NCBI RefSeq assembly: GCF_018618475.1
Contig: NZ_JACSMD010000002.1
Location: 124,001 to 188,000 of the forward strand
Length of the DNA stretch: 64,000 nt
Direction of reading: 5' to 3'
Source: Exiguobacterium sp. s122
GTDB taxonomy: Bacteria; Bacillota; Bacilli; Exiguobacteriales; Exiguobacteriaceae
Part shown: positions 43,114 to 51,857 of the stretch, piece by piece
Numbering within the stretch: the first letter of the stretch is position 1
How the letters are laid out: every line of letters begins with the position of its first letter
Notes under the pieces: model-generated
Told to the model about the DNA's origin: nothing
The model's database searches: none
What the model saw: only the letters and a program-made list of their open reading frames with translations
Made by a program: the position numbers and the translations under genes

Positions 43114-45290
43114 GATGAGATTCCTCCTTTAATGTCTTCTAGTGTCGATTGTTCGATAAATTCTCGGCGGCGCCGATGAAGAATCGGCTCCGTGTACCCG
43201 TTCGGGGAAAGATGGCCGTCAAACACCAAATCTCGCGCTGCTTGATAGGCGACAGAGCGCGCGACGTCAGGCGTCATCGGCCGATAATTTGAATCGTGTG
43301 CATTCTGCGCGTCGACGACCTCGGCCATGCGTCGGAGTGTCGTTTCGACTTGATCTTTCGTACAGACGCCATGATACAGCCAGTTGGCGACGTGTTGACT
43401 CGAGATACGTAGCGTCGCCCGATCTTCCATCAATCCGACGTGATGAATGTCCGGTACTTTGGAGCACCCGATTCCTTGTTCGATCCAGCGGACGACGTAC
43501 CCGAGTAAGCCTTGCAGATTGTTCTCGAGCTCCTCATTCACTTCTTCATCCGTATAGATGCGCGTGGCAAGTGGGACCTCTAACAAGCGCGCTCGCAGTG
43601 ATTCATTCATGGATTCGGTTAACAACTCCTGTTGGACTTGAAACGCATCGACTTGATGGTAATGGATCGCATGCAGGGTTGCCGCGGTCGGGGAAGGCAC
43701 CCAAGCCGTCGTCGCGCCCGATTGGACGTGGGCGCGTTTGTCGCGGACCATGTCGCGCATCCGGTCCGGCATCGCCCACATTCCTTTCCCGATTTGACCG
43801 CGACGATAAAACCCCGCTTCAATCCCGGTGCGGACGTTCAATCGCTCGTAGGCGTCAAGCCAGTTCGCCATCTTCATCTCGCCTTTTCGCCGCATCGGTC
43901 CAACGGTGAGTGACGTGTGAATCTCGTCTCCGGTCCGGTCGAGAAACCCGGTGTTAATGAAGACGATGCGCCCTTTCACGCGTTCAATACAGTTCTTTAA
44001 ATTGAGCGAGGTTCGCCGTTCCTCATCCATGACCCCGATTTTGATTGTATGGCGTGGTAACGCGAGCAAGTCCTCAATCGCATCGAATAAGTCGTTCGTG
44101 AAGGCGACCTCTTTCGACCCGTGCATTTTCGGTTTCACGATATAAATCGAACGCTCACGCGAGTTGCGCTTTGCGTCAAGATGGCGGCTCGCGATGAGCG
44201 CTGTGAAAATGCCATCCAAGATCCCTTCCGGTACTTCGCTTCCTTCGTCGTCGAGCATCAAATCCGTCGTCATCAAATGACCCACGTTCCGGTTGAATAG
44301 GAGTGCCCGGCCAGGCAACCGGCGTTCCGCCCCGTCCGGTCCGATATACGCTCGGTCTGGATTCAAGCTTCGGGTGATGCGACGGTCCCCTTTCATAAAC
44401 ACCGCTTCAAGCGTCCCGTCCATTAAACCGAGCCAGTTGTCGTACAGTCGTACTTTCTCTACCGCCCGAACGGCAGCGACTGAATCTTCACAGTCGACGA
44501 TTGCGGAGAGAGCCGATTCAAGGATAACGTCGGCAAGACCGGCCGGATCCTGTTTCCCAATCGCATGCTCACGGTCGAGCTTTAACTCCACGTGCAAGCC
44601 GTTATGGACGAGCAACAGACAAGTCGGTGCTTCAGCGGAACCCGTGTAGCCTGCAAAACATTTCGGAGGGAGTGTAACGGATTGGCCGTCCACCACCGCG
44701 TATGCTCGGTCGCTTTTGACGAAATATCCGGTCACCTCGTGATGCGAGCCTCGCTCGAGCGGGAACGTGTCATCGAGGAACTGTTTCGCATAGGCAATCA
44801 CCGCCTCCCCTCGGACCGGGTCGTATCCACTCGACTGTCCACTGTCTGTCTCGTCAATCACGTCCGTGCCATAGAGCGCATCGTATAAGCTACCCCACCG
44901 CGCATTCGCCGCATTCAAGGCGTAACGGGCGTTGTCGAGCGGCACGACGAGCTGTGGCCCCGCACCTTTGATTTCGTTGTCGATCTGGTGGACGTCGATG
45001 GAAAAGTCAGTGACGCTCGGCTCGATATACCCGATTGACGTTAGAAACTGCTCCAACGCATCAACGTCAGCCGTTCGACCTTGTTCCCTGTACCAGTCCT
45101 GTAACAGTTGTTCATACGTTTCCCGTTCTCGGAGCAACGCCTCGTTTCGGGTGCGAAATTGGTCAAGCAGATTCTCTACTCCGTCCCAAAACACCTGACG
45201 CTCTTCAGAATCAAGTAGCACCCGTGAAGCCACAAAATCGGATAACGCAGGATGAACATGATAGGTCCGGAGTCGTTCGTAAGCATTCAA
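43110..45290 (-). CDS. glcB: Malate synthase G
   Basis: The 726-residue protein is the long G isoform, with motifs IVDCEDSVAAVRAVEKV (catalytic and metal Asp/Glu), LMTTDLMLDDEGSEVPEG, IYIVKPKMHGSKEVAF, FINTGFLDRTGDEIHTS and TLRISSQHVANWL. It joins glyoxylate and acetyl-CoA. The best start is TTG at 45290, 7 bases after AAAGGAAG; the in-frame TTG at 45308 lies upstream of that site, and the ATG between them is out of frame. Pairing with isocitrate lyase in one operon is notable because bacilli more often carry AceB. Confidence 0.93.
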   Translation of the reverse strand: MNAYERLRTYHVHPALSDFVASRVLLDSEERQVFWDGVENLLDQFRTRNEALLRERETYEQLLQDWYREQGRTADVDALEQFLTSIGYIEPSVTDFSIDVHQIDNEIKGAGPQLVVPLDNARYALNAANARWGSLYDALYGTDVIDETDSGQSSGYDPVRGEAVIAYAKQFLDDTFPLERGSHHEVTGYFVKSDRAYAVVDGQSVTLPPKCFAGYTGSAEAPTCLLLVHNGLHVELKLDREHAIGKQDPAGLADVILESALSAIVDCEDSVAAVRAVEKVRLYDNWLGLMDGTLEAVFMKGDRRITRSLNPDRAYIGPDGAERRLPGRALLFNRNVGHLMTTDLMLDDEGSEVPEGILDGIFTALIASRHLDAKRNSRERSIYIVKPKMHGSKEVAFTNDLFDAIEDLLALPRHTIKIGVMDEERRTSLNLKNCIERVKGRIVFINTGFLDRTGDEIHTSLTVGPMRRKGEMKMANWLDAYERLNVRTGIEAGFYRRGQIGKGMWAMPDRMRDMVRDKRAHVQSGATTAWVPSPTAATLHAIHYHQVDAFQVQQELLTESMNESLRARLLEVPLATRIYTDEEVNEELENNLQGLLGYVVRWIEQGIGCSKVPDIHHVGLMEDRATLRISSQHVANWLYHGVCTKDQVETTLRRMAEVVDAQNAHDSNYRPMTPDVARSVAYQAARDLVFDGHLSPNGYTEPILHRRRREFIEQSTLEDIKGGISS

Positions 45291-45311
45291 ACCATCACTT
45301 CCTTTCAAAAT

Positions 45312-45323
45312 TGTTATATATCA
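45312..45323. promoter_or_regulatory. Operator copy B (glcB)
   Basis: TGTTATATATCA is one mismatch from TGTTATATAACA. It lies just after the predicted glcB transcription start and exactly 30 bp, centre to centre, from copy C. Confidence 0.6.
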
Positions 45324-45332
45324 GTTGAATTT

Positions 45333-45362
45333 AATATAAACTATTATATAACAGTTTGCCAA
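45333..45362 (-). promoter_or_regulatory. Predicted glcB promoter containing operator copy C
   Basis: On the minus strand, TTGGCA (45357-45362) and TATATT (45333-45338) lie 18 bases apart. Operator copy C, TATTATATAACA (45342-45353), lies in the spacer, where a repressor would exclude polymerase. Confidence 0.6.
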
Positions 45363-45383
45363 CAGTTTTTTAAAACTTTTTAT

Positions 45384-45412
45384 TTGCTTTGCTTTAAAGA
45401 ACGCAGTACTAT
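45384..45412 (+). promoter_or_regulatory. Predicted promoter of the marR-nitroreductase operon
   Basis: TTGCTT (45384-45389) and TACTAT (45407-45412) are separated by 17 bases. Confidence 0.55.
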
Positions 45413-45424
45413 TCATTGTGTGAC

Positions 45425-45449
45425 CTATCAATGATTGAGCTATCAATGA
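45425..45449 (+). repeat. Direct repeat between the marR promoter and its ribosome site
   Basis: CTATCAATGA occurs twice, 15 bases apart start to start, just downstream of the -10. The first copy is part of a perfect TCAAT-G-ATTGA palindrome. A likely autoregulatory operator. Confidence 0.55.
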
Positions 45450-45465
45450 ATAAGGAGGATTGCCG

Positions 45466-45912
45466 ATGCGCGATTCCTGTTCGCTTAGCGACGAGATTCT
45501 CTATCAAATCATGACCATCCAAAAAGAGCTCGGGCAGGTGTTTGATACCGAATTGGACGGGCTGAGCTTGACTCGATTCGATCTTTTGAGCAACTTGCTT
45601 CACGTCGGTCCGCTGAATCAGCGCGAGCTGCAACAGCGTGTCGACGTTGACCATGCGGCCATCACAAGACACGTGAAGCAACTCGAGTCGGATGGGCTCG
45701 TACGGCGTGAACGTTGCCTGAAAGACAACCGCGTCATCTACGTCGAATTGACGGAGCTCGGGCAAGAACAAGTTGCACATTGGACCGAGCAAAAGAAGTG
45801 CTTATCGAATCGACTTTTTGTAAACATGAAGGTAGAAGATCAACATCGCTTACTCGACCACTTAAATACATTACAAACAAACATCCAACATGAAAGGAAG
45901 ACCTTACTATGA
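45466..45912 (+). CDS. MarR family transcriptional regulator
   Basis: The 148-residue winged-helix protein has LTRFDLLSNLLHVGPLNQRE, then recognition region VDHAAITRHVKQLESDGLV and wing RRERCLKDNRVIYVELTELG. Cys residues (7 near the start, one in the wing, one in KKCLSN) could sense quinones or oxidants as in some MarR proteins. AGGAGG is 7 bases upstream. Its stop overlaps the nitroreductase start by ATGA, the usual arrangement of a repressor with its target enzyme. It may also control the divergent glcB. Confidence 0.9.
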   Translation: MRDSCSLSDEILYQIMTIQKELGQVFDTELDGLSLTRFDLLSNLLHVGPLNQRELQQRVDVDHAAITRHVKQLESDGLVRRERCLKDNRVIYVELTELGQEQVAHWTEQKKCLSNRLFVNMKVEDQHRLLDHLNTLQTNIQHERKTLL

Positions 45913-46544
45913 ATACAACGACCGAGAAAGACTTTATGGAAATCGTAAAAGGACGCCGCTCGATTCGTGTCTACGACGAGAGCGTCAAAATCTCGAAAGA
46001 AGAGATGACACAGATTTTAGAGGAAGCGACGACAGCCCCGTCTTCGCTCAACCTTCAACCGTGGCGCTTCGTCGTCATCGATAGCCCTGAAGGCAAAGAG
46101 ACACTCCTCCCACTCGCAAGCTACAACAAGCGCCAGGTCGAGACGTCTGCTGCCGTTATTGCCATTTTCGCTGACTATCAAATGGCCGATTACACAGAAG
46201 AAATCTTCGATACGGCCGTCGAACGGGGACTCATGCCGCCGGAAGTACGCGACCGTCAAGTCGAGATGATTAAAGGCATCTATAAAGACGCACCGAAAGA
46301 AGCACTCAAGGACAGCATCTTGCTCGACTCCGGTCTTGTCTCGATGCAACTCATGCTCGTCGCACGCGCCCACGGCTACGACACGAACCCGATCGGTGGC
46401 TACGACAAGAAGAACATCGCCGAGACGTTTGGTCTTGAGAAAGAGCGTTACCTTCCGGTCATGCTTCTCTCTATCGGAAAAGCCGCGGAAGACGGCTATC
46501 AATCAGTCCGCTTCCCGGTCGACCGCATCACAGACTGGAAATAA
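45909..46544 (+). CDS. Nitroreductase family protein (flavin oxidoreductase)
   Basis: The 211-residue FMN enzyme has RRSIRVYDESVKI at the N-terminus, APSSLNLQPWRFVVI (FMN and substrate pocket), ALKDSILLDSGLVSMQLMLVARAHG and NPIGGYDKKNIAETF. Family members reduce quinones, nitro compounds or disulfides using NAD(P)H. Coupled to the marR gene, it is likely induced by an electrophile or quinone. Confidence 0.9.
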   Translation: MNTTTEKDFMEIVKGRRSIRVYDESVKISKEEMTQILEEATTAPSSLNLQPWRFVVIDSPEGKETLLPLASYNKRQVETSAAVIAIFADYQMADYTEEIFDTAVERGLMPPEVRDRQVEMIKGIYKDAPKEALKDSILLDSGLVSMQLMLVARAHGYDTNPIGGYDKKNIAETFGLEKERYLPVMLLSIGKAAEDGYQSVRFPVDRITDWK

Positions 46545-46546
46545 GC

Positions 46547-46582
46547 AAAAGCTCAAGCGCCTCGGGCGCTTGAGCTTTTTTT
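46547..46582. terminator. Bidirectional terminator
   Basis: A 14-bp stem AAAAGCTCAAGCGC/GCGCTTGAGCTTTT is followed by a T run, between two convergent nitroreductase genes. Confidence 0.92.
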
Positions 46583-47244
46583 CATCCGATATATTTGACG
46601 ACTTCGTTGAAATCCCGGCGTGTCTTCGGTGCAAAATCACGAGCCCGGTGTCCGAACGCGACCATAACGGAAAGCGACCAAGCCCCACGCTCCATGACGC
46701 CTTCTGCGACTAATAGCTCGTCCATCTCGGCCTGATTGAACCCTTCAATCGGGCATGAGTCGACTCCGATTTGAGCGGCAGCTGTCATCATGTTGCCGAG
46801 CGGGATATACGTTTGACGTTTAATCCATTCCTGGAATACCCGTTCATCGTCAAGGAGACGATAATCGTTTTCTTGGAACGCCTGTACACGTTGAATCCGC
46901 TGTGCGTATTCGTCTTCCGTGCGTCCTTGCACATCGGTGACGATATGACGAATATAGTCGGAGTCATGACGCATCGCCTCAGGCGTACGAGCTAAAATCA
47001 AGACGAAATGGCTCGCCGTGAGCGCCTGTCCTTGAGCCCCCCAGGCATGTTCTTTAATCTTTTGAAGCAAGTCCTCACGTCGGACGACGACGAACTGCCA
47101 CGGTTCGAAACCGAACGAGCTTGGCGACAGACGGCCCGTCTCTAGGATAAATTCAAAATCATCTTCATCAATCTTGCGGTCTGCATCAAACGCCTTCGTC
47201 GCTTGACGCCAACGGTACGCTTCCAAAATCTCTTTCTTCTTCAT
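46582..47244 (-). CDS. NAD(P)H-dependent oxidoreductase of the nitroreductase family
   Basis: The 220-residue FMN enzyme has YRWRQATKAFDADRKI, GRLSPSSFGFEPWQFVVVRR, YIPLGNMMTAAAQIGVDSCPIEGFN and a C-terminal LSVMVAFGHRA. It is closest to the NfsB/YdgI/YfkO type. The ATG at 47244 is 8 bases after GGGGAG; GTG at 47253 is an alternative. It is distinct from the neighbouring nitroreductase at 45909, showing only family-level similarity. Confidence 0.9.
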   Translation of the reverse strand: MKKKEILEAYRWRQATKAFDADRKIDEDDFEFILETGRLSPSSFGFEPWQFVVVRREDLLQKIKEHAWGAQGQALTASHFVLILARTPEAMRHDSDYIRHIVTDVQGRTEDEYAQRIQRVQAFQENDYRLLDDERVFQEWIKRQTYIPLGNMMTAAAQIGVDSCPIEGFNQAEMDELLVAEGVMERGAWSLSVMVAFGHRARDFAPKTRRDFNEVVKYIG

Positions 47245-47260
47245 CCGATCCACTCCCCAT

Positions 47261-47872
47261 TCACCAAGATGCTTCCATCATATCAAATCGATAGATGAGA
47301 AACCGCTCATGAAGATTCTTGAGTGGCAATCGCACGCCTTGCACGTATTGAAACGGTGTCTCATCATTTAAAAAATGCAAATATTCGTCTGCCGGATAAT
47401 ACAAGATGAGGTCAACCGGGCGTGGCGATTGCTCGACCGACGCGATAATGTTCGAGACGACGTCACGGAACACGTTCACCGAGAATGGATTGAAGAAGTA
47501 AAATCGGTTCGCCTCCGGCGGAATGATAAAGCGTTCGGCGTAGTCATGGATGAGTTGAACGCTTCCTCGGGTATGATGCTTTTTTGAATAGTTGATCCAG
47601 TTCTCAAGCGCCGCCTCATGGAAGCCACCGTCCATCTCGACTCCGATTGCGCGAACACGGAACGTATAGGCAAGATAAAACGGAAGACGCCCTTTCCCGG
47701 AGCCAAAATCCACGACCGTATCCGTCGCCGCGAGCGGATAGGCGTCCCGTAACAAGTCGAGCGCTTCATACGGGGTCGGTTCATAGCGGTGATACTCGAC
47801 CGATGCCGGGAAGCCTTGCTGAGGCTTCGCCGTCTCGATTTGAAGCAATCGTTCATATTGTTGTTCAGTCAT
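47261..47872 (-). CDS. SAM-dependent methyltransferase
   Basis: The 203-residue class I methyltransferase-like protein has motif I VVDFGSGKGRLPFYLAY and acidic motif II AIGVEMDGGF. The post-motif RFYFFNPFSVNVFRDV resembles a catalytic NPF-type loop seen in some N-methyltransferases. The target is unknown. Its start overlaps the end of the upstream ABC permease gene by one base, so it is co-transcribed with the Ecs-like transporter. Confidence 0.8.
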   Translation of the reverse strand: MTEQQYERLLQIETAKPQQGFPASVEYHRYEPTPYEALDLLRDAYPLAATDTVVDFGSGKGRLPFYLAYTFRVRAIGVEMDGGFHEAALENWINYSKKHHTRGSVQLIHDYAERFIIPPEANRFYFFNPFSVNVFRDVVSNIIASVEQSPRPVDLILYYPADEYLHFLNDETPFQYVQGVRLPLKNLHERFLIYRFDMMEASW

Positions 47873-48876
47873 TAATCTGTCCTTCCTCGGACACTTCGGA
47901 AAAATGGATGACGTTGCATCTCTTTTATGAATGCATTCCGTTCTTGGAGTCCGACGTATCCGATATAAATCGGGATAAGCACTTTAAACCAACTCGGTAC
48001 AAGTAAGATGCCTGTGATCGCGAGCGGAATCAGTCTCAGCCATAAGTTGCGATGGCTCGGAGTTCGTACATACAGGAGTAGCGCAAGCGTACGCTGAACT
48101 GAACCAAATCGATTTGGAGCAGGACGATAGAACGGTCGCTTCCGTAAGTTCGGCTTCTCTAAAATTCCTGATGTCGACAACAAGGAACGGTCAAACGACG
48201 TACGAACCTCAGCAGCATGCTCGACTTCTCGACTCACATACGCGTGGGTCGAAAGCCACCCCTCACTCGCGACTAGCGTCCAAGCGACCATGCCGCTACC
48301 TAAAAGGAAGGCAAGAAGCGGCACATTCGCTAGAAGCGCGTAGATCCATGACAACGAAATGAAAGGCAACAGCAGGCGAAGGATCCAATGACTTCGACGG
48401 ATCTCCAGCATGTATCGAAGCCACATATGTAACCATGCGATAAATAACAATCCAAATCCGAACACAAGGATGGTCGCGATTGACCAGTCATGCAGCCTCA
48501 ATACCGGAGCCATCAATCCAAGGACGAAGATGTATTTAACAACACTCATCACAAGCTGATAGCCTACGGAATAGCGCTTCATTATTCCGATTAACGCTCG
48601 ATCTGCAACTAACGTGACATCCGCTCGTTCAAGCCATACAAAGAAATGATCTAGTAAAAACAAAAGCAGTAACATAACCGCCCAGGCGATCATCGGTATC
48701 TCTTCGAGCCATGGACGCTCACCTTGCCATAGCAACCTATATTGATACACGAGAAAAATCACCAACGGAATCACACCGTACAGAATAATCGTCCAGTCAA
48801 AGAGAAGTCTCCACGTCTTCCATTGATTGGTCAGGTGATGACGCACACGACGAACCCAGATGTCACGAATCCTCAT
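47872..48876 (-). CDS. EcsB-like ABC transporter permease
   Basis: The 334-residue membrane protein has about eight helices. It opens MRIRDIWVRRVRHHLTNQW, the basic N-terminal pattern of EcsB/YthQ permeases, and ends in FIKEMQRHPFFRS. Ecs transporters influence protein secretion, processing and competence in bacilli, and their substrate is uncertain. It overlaps the ATPase gene by 4 bases. Confidence 0.78.
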   Translation of the reverse strand: MRIRDIWVRRVRHHLTNQWKTWRLLFDWTIILYGVIPLVIFLVYQYRLLWQGERPWLEEIPMIAWAVMLLLLFLLDHFFVWLERADVTLVADRALIGIMKRYSVGYQLVMSVVKYIFVLGLMAPVLRLHDWSIATILVFGFGLLFIAWLHMWLRYMLEIRRSHWILRLLLPFISLSWIYALLANVPLLAFLLGSGMVAWTLVASEGWLSTHAYVSREVEHAAEVRTSFDRSLLSTSGILEKPNLRKRPFYRPAPNRFGSVQRTLALLLYVRTPSHRNLWLRLIPLAITGILLVPSWFKVLIPIYIGYVGLQERNAFIKEMQRHPFFRSVRGRTD

Positions 48877-49547
48877 CGCATCGCCACATCTTCCATCATG
48901 TCAAACAACGTTTTCCCTTCTGTCTCAAGCGACTCCCGCATCTGTTGCTTCGTCCCACTCGCAAGCATCGCGCCCGTGTCAATCCAAATAAAACGATCAC
49001 ACAATCGGTCAGCCGTATCGAGTACGTGTGTGACGAGAAGGATTCCTTTTCCACGACTTCGTTCTTCCTCGAGCAGACGTAATAATTGAATGGTCGTCGT
49101 CGCGTCAAGCCCGACGAACGGTTCGTCTACGAGTAAATAGTCCGCTTCTTGGATGAGCGCGAGCAAAATCATCGCTTTTTGTTTCATTCCTTTCGAGAAC
49201 GAGGCGATGTAGTCGTGGCGTACCGCTTCGAGCCGAAACAGACGAAGTAGTTCTTCGGTCCGCCGGGGAACGGATGTACCGGTCAGTTCAGTGACGAGCG
49301 CGATGTGTTCAGCAAGCGTCAAATAGTCATAATAGATTGGTTGTTCTGGGATGTAAGCATAGCGCCCGCTGTCAATTGTCCCTTGCATCCACGGAATTGT
49401 TCCGGTTAGACAGGCGACGGTCGTACTCTTTCCCGCTCCGTTCGATCCAATCATGCCGACAATTTCCCCGGGATTCAATTCAAACGCGATATCATGAATA
49501 ACCGGTTCTTGATTTCCATAACCTGCTTGATTGATTTGAATCTTCAT
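48873..49547 (-). CDS. EcsA-like ABC transporter ATP-binding protein
   Basis: The 224-residue ATPase has Walker A GSNGAGKSTTV, signature FSKGMKQKAMI, Walker B YLLVDEPFVGLD and switch LVTHVLD. The motif YIPEQPIYYDYLTLAEHI is typical of EcsA/YthP. Pairs with the downstream EcsB-like permease. A GGAGG-type site precedes the ATG. Confidence 0.88.
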   Translation of the reverse strand: MKIQINQAGYGNQEPVIHDIAFELNPGEIVGMIGSNGAGKSTTVACLTGTIPWMQGTIDSGRYAYIPEQPIYYDYLTLAEHIALVTELTGTSVPRRTEELLRLFRLEAVRHDYIASFSKGMKQKAMILLALIQEADYLLVDEPFVGLDATTTIQLLRLLEEERSRGKGILLVTHVLDTADRLCDRFIWIDTGAMLASGTKQQMRESLETEGKTLFDMMEDVAMR

Positions 49548-49584
49548 ATCTTCCTCCTTGATGACGTCACCTTCTCAGGAAACG

Positions 49585-50313
49585 TTACCGCACAATATTG
49601 ACCGAAGAGAAGACGAATTTGTCATAGCGGTGCCGGGCGAATGAGTACTCGAACGGTTTCCCGTTACTCAAATAAACAACTTGTTCGACTTCAATGATCG
49701 GGTCGGTAATGTCATTTTTCAAATAGCGCCGGTCATATTCATCAGGCTTATCGGCCCGAATCATTTTATGCGAACTTGTAATAGTATAGCCGAGCTCTTC
49801 TTGGATGTAGCTATAAACCGACGTCTCTAAAATCTTACGTGACAAACCGGTAATAAGATTCGCGACCATGTACGTTAATTCAATCACATACGGTTCTTCG
49901 TCGACATATCGGACACGACGAATCTCATAAACCGGCTCTGTCAACTCAATCATTAAATGGTCGGCGATCTCTTGTGTCGGAAACTTGACTTCGAAATCAA
50001 GCACTTCGCTGCGTAAACTCCGGTCTCCAATGACTTGCGTTAAGCCTCTCGTCTCTTTACTAATGATATTGATTCGTTCTTTTTGAAAGCTAGCAGGTAA
50101 AATGAACGTTCCTTTTCCACGTTTTCGGTAAATCAAGCCTTCCATGACGAGAATCTCAAGGGCGCGCTTCATCGTCATGCGGCTGACACCAAACTCTTCT
50201 GCTAATTGAATTTCATCAGGAAGTGGCGTTTCAAGTTCATAGGCGTGTTCGTGGATGCGACGTCGAACCTCATCCGCAATTGACTCATATTTCGGTTTTT
50301 TCTTTGTAGACAT
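49585..50313 (-). CDS. GntR family (HutC subfamily) regulator of the beta-glucoside PTS genes
   Basis: The 242-residue protein has an N-terminal winged helix (PDEIQLAEEFGVSRMTMKRALEILVMEGLIYRKRGKGTF) and a C-terminal UTRA effector domain (EPVYEIRRVRYVDEEPYVIELTYM). HutC-type regulators bind GTnTAnAC sites. Such a site lies before its own start (50326-50333) and another lies in the divergent PTS/PMI promoter region (53899-53906). A phosphorylated glucoside is the likely effector. Confidence 0.9.
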   Translation of the reverse strand: MSTKKKPKYESIADEVRRRIHEHAYELETPLPDEIQLAEEFGVSRMTMKRALEILVMEGLIYRKRGKGTFILPASFQKERINIISKETRGLTQVIGDRSLRSEVLDFEVKFPTQEIADHLMIELTEPVYEIRRVRYVDEEPYVIELTYMVANLITGLSRKILETSVYSYIQEELGYTITSSHKMIRADKPDEYDRRYLKNDITDPIIEVEQVVYLSNGKPFEYSFARHRYDKFVFSSVNIVR

Positions 50314-50325
50314 AACTCACCTCAT

Positions 50326-50333
50326 GTATAGAC
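50326..50333. promoter_or_regulatory. HutC-type operator before gntR
   Basis: GTATAGAC (GTCTATAC on the other strand) fits GTnTAnAC and overlaps a possible -10 (TATACA, 50325-50330, paired with TTGATA 17 bases away). That promoter would leave an unusually short leader, so the operator is firmer than the promoter. Confidence 0.55.
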
Positions 50334-50354
50334 ATATACTGATAATATATCAAA

Positions 50355-50389
50355 AAAAGCTGACAAAGAGTAGGTCCTCGTCAGCTTTT
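50355..50389 (-). terminator. Terminator of the 6-phospho-beta-glucosidase/PTS operon
   Basis: An AAAAGCTGAC/GTCAGCTTTT stem with a 15-base loop, just after the GH1 stop codon and before gntR. Confidence 0.8.
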
Positions 50390-50392
50390 CCT

Positions 50393-51817
50393 TTATTCAG
50401 TAAATCCACCATCGGTAATCACACGCTTAAACCAATAGCCTGATTTTTTTACGGTCCGTGCTTGGGTCGTCAAATCGACCCCGACAAATCCATAACGGTT
50501 TTTATATGCATTACTCCATGACCAATTGTCCATAAACGTCCATAAGTGATACCCTTTCACGTTCGCTCCTTCTTCAAGCGCACGATGCGTCCACTTTAAA
50601 TGCTCACGAATAAAGTCAATTCGATAATCGTCCTGCACACTACCCTCATCGTCGCGGTATCGCTCTTCTCCTTCGACGCCCATCCCATTTTCAGAGATAA
50701 AGCAAGGAATGTTGCCGTAGTGCTCTTTCAAGTTGATTAAAATATCGTATATCCCTTTCTCATATATCTCCCATCCGCGATAAGGGTTCATTTTTCTTCC
50801 CGGCATCTCATAAAAATCGAACAAATTCTCCGGCAGGAATGGAGCCTCAGGATTTGGCAAAGATGCTTTCGCTTTCACCCGACGTGGCTGATAGTAATTG
50901 ATGCCGAGGAGGTCAATTGTGTGATTTCGAATGACGTCCATGTCCTCCGGGTGTCGAATCGGCATCGCGTCTTGCTCACGTAACACGTCTAGTAGCGCCT
51001 GTGGGAATGTCCCGAGAACGGACGGGTCCAAGAAAGAACGGTTAAATATCGCATCAGCCAATCGGGATGCACGTAAGTCGGCCGGGTGTTGACTGCGCGG
51101 ATACGATGGGGTCAAGTTTAAAATAATCCCGATTTGACCGGTTTGGCCTTGTTCTCGGTACGCTCGGATCGCAAGCGCACTCGATAAAATGGAATGATAC
51201 GCAACTTGAACGGCACGCTTAAAATCGACAACGTTTGGATAATGGAAGTCATATAAGTAACCTCCTTCGACCGGCACAATCGGTTCGTTATGTGTGAACC
51301 ACGTTGTCACGCGGTCCCCAAATGTGGTGAAACATATTTTTGCGAACTGTACGTACGCTTCAACGACGTCACGAGATTCCCAACCGCCATGCTTTTGGAG
51401 CGCCATCGGCATATCGAAATGATAGAGATTGATGAATGGCTCAATCTCGTGTTTGAGGAGGCAGTTAATCACATTGTTATAGAACGTGATTGCCTCTTCA
51501 TTCACCGCGCCGACACCTTCCGGAATGAGACGCGACCATGAAATCGAGAAGCGGAACGTGTTATGACCAAGCTCTTTCATAAGCGCGATGTCTTGCTCGT
51601 AGAGATGATAGAAATCGGAAGCGTCGGTCGCACTGACACCGTTAAAGAACCGATTCGGTTGTTCCATGTACCAGTAATCCCAAATATTTAACCCTTTGCC
51701 TCCTTCAAATGCTGCACCTTCCATCTGCGTCGCTGAAGAGGCCGTTCCCCACCAAAAATCGATTGGAAATTGATACGTGGCTGCTTCTGATGTTTTCGTT
51801 TGTGTCGGGTTTGACAT
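50393..51817 (-). CDS. 6-phospho-beta-glucosidase (GH1)
   Basis: The 474-residue GH1 enzyme has FPIDFWWGTASSATQMEGA, acid/base Glu in TWFTHNEPIVP, and nucleophile Glu in CFISENGMGVEG. It would hydrolyse phosphorylated cellobiose or related glucosides brought in by the PTS encoded just upstream. It is last in the operon IIB-IIA-IIC-GH1. The ATG follows AAGGGAGAG. Confidence 0.92.
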   Translation of the reverse strand: MSNPTQTKTSEAATYQFPIDFWWGTASSATQMEGAAFEGGKGLNIWDYWYMEQPNRFFNGVSATDASDFYHLYEQDIALMKELGHNTFRFSISWSRLIPEGVGAVNEEAITFYNNVINCLLKHEIEPFINLYHFDMPMALQKHGGWESRDVVEAYVQFAKICFTTFGDRVTTWFTHNEPIVPVEGGYLYDFHYPNVVDFKRAVQVAYHSILSSALAIRAYREQGQTGQIGIILNLTPSYPRSQHPADLRASRLADAIFNRSFLDPSVLGTFPQALLDVLREQDAMPIRHPEDMDVIRNHTIDLLGINYYQPRRVKAKASLPNPEAPFLPENLFDFYEMPGRKMNPYRGWEIYEKGIYDILINLKEHYGNIPCFISENGMGVEGEERYRDDEGSVQDDYRIDFIREHLKWTHRALEEGANVKGYHLWTFMDNWSWSNAYKNRYGFVGVDLTTQARTVKKSGYWFKRVITDGGFTE

Positions 51818-51857
51818 AGACTCGCTCTCCCTTATCGTCTTATTCTCTTTTTCTTAC

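Noticed and set aside
43289-43909. Plus-strand frame of 206 residues inside malate synthase
   Set aside because: Antisense, arginine/serine-rich, and no ribosome site.
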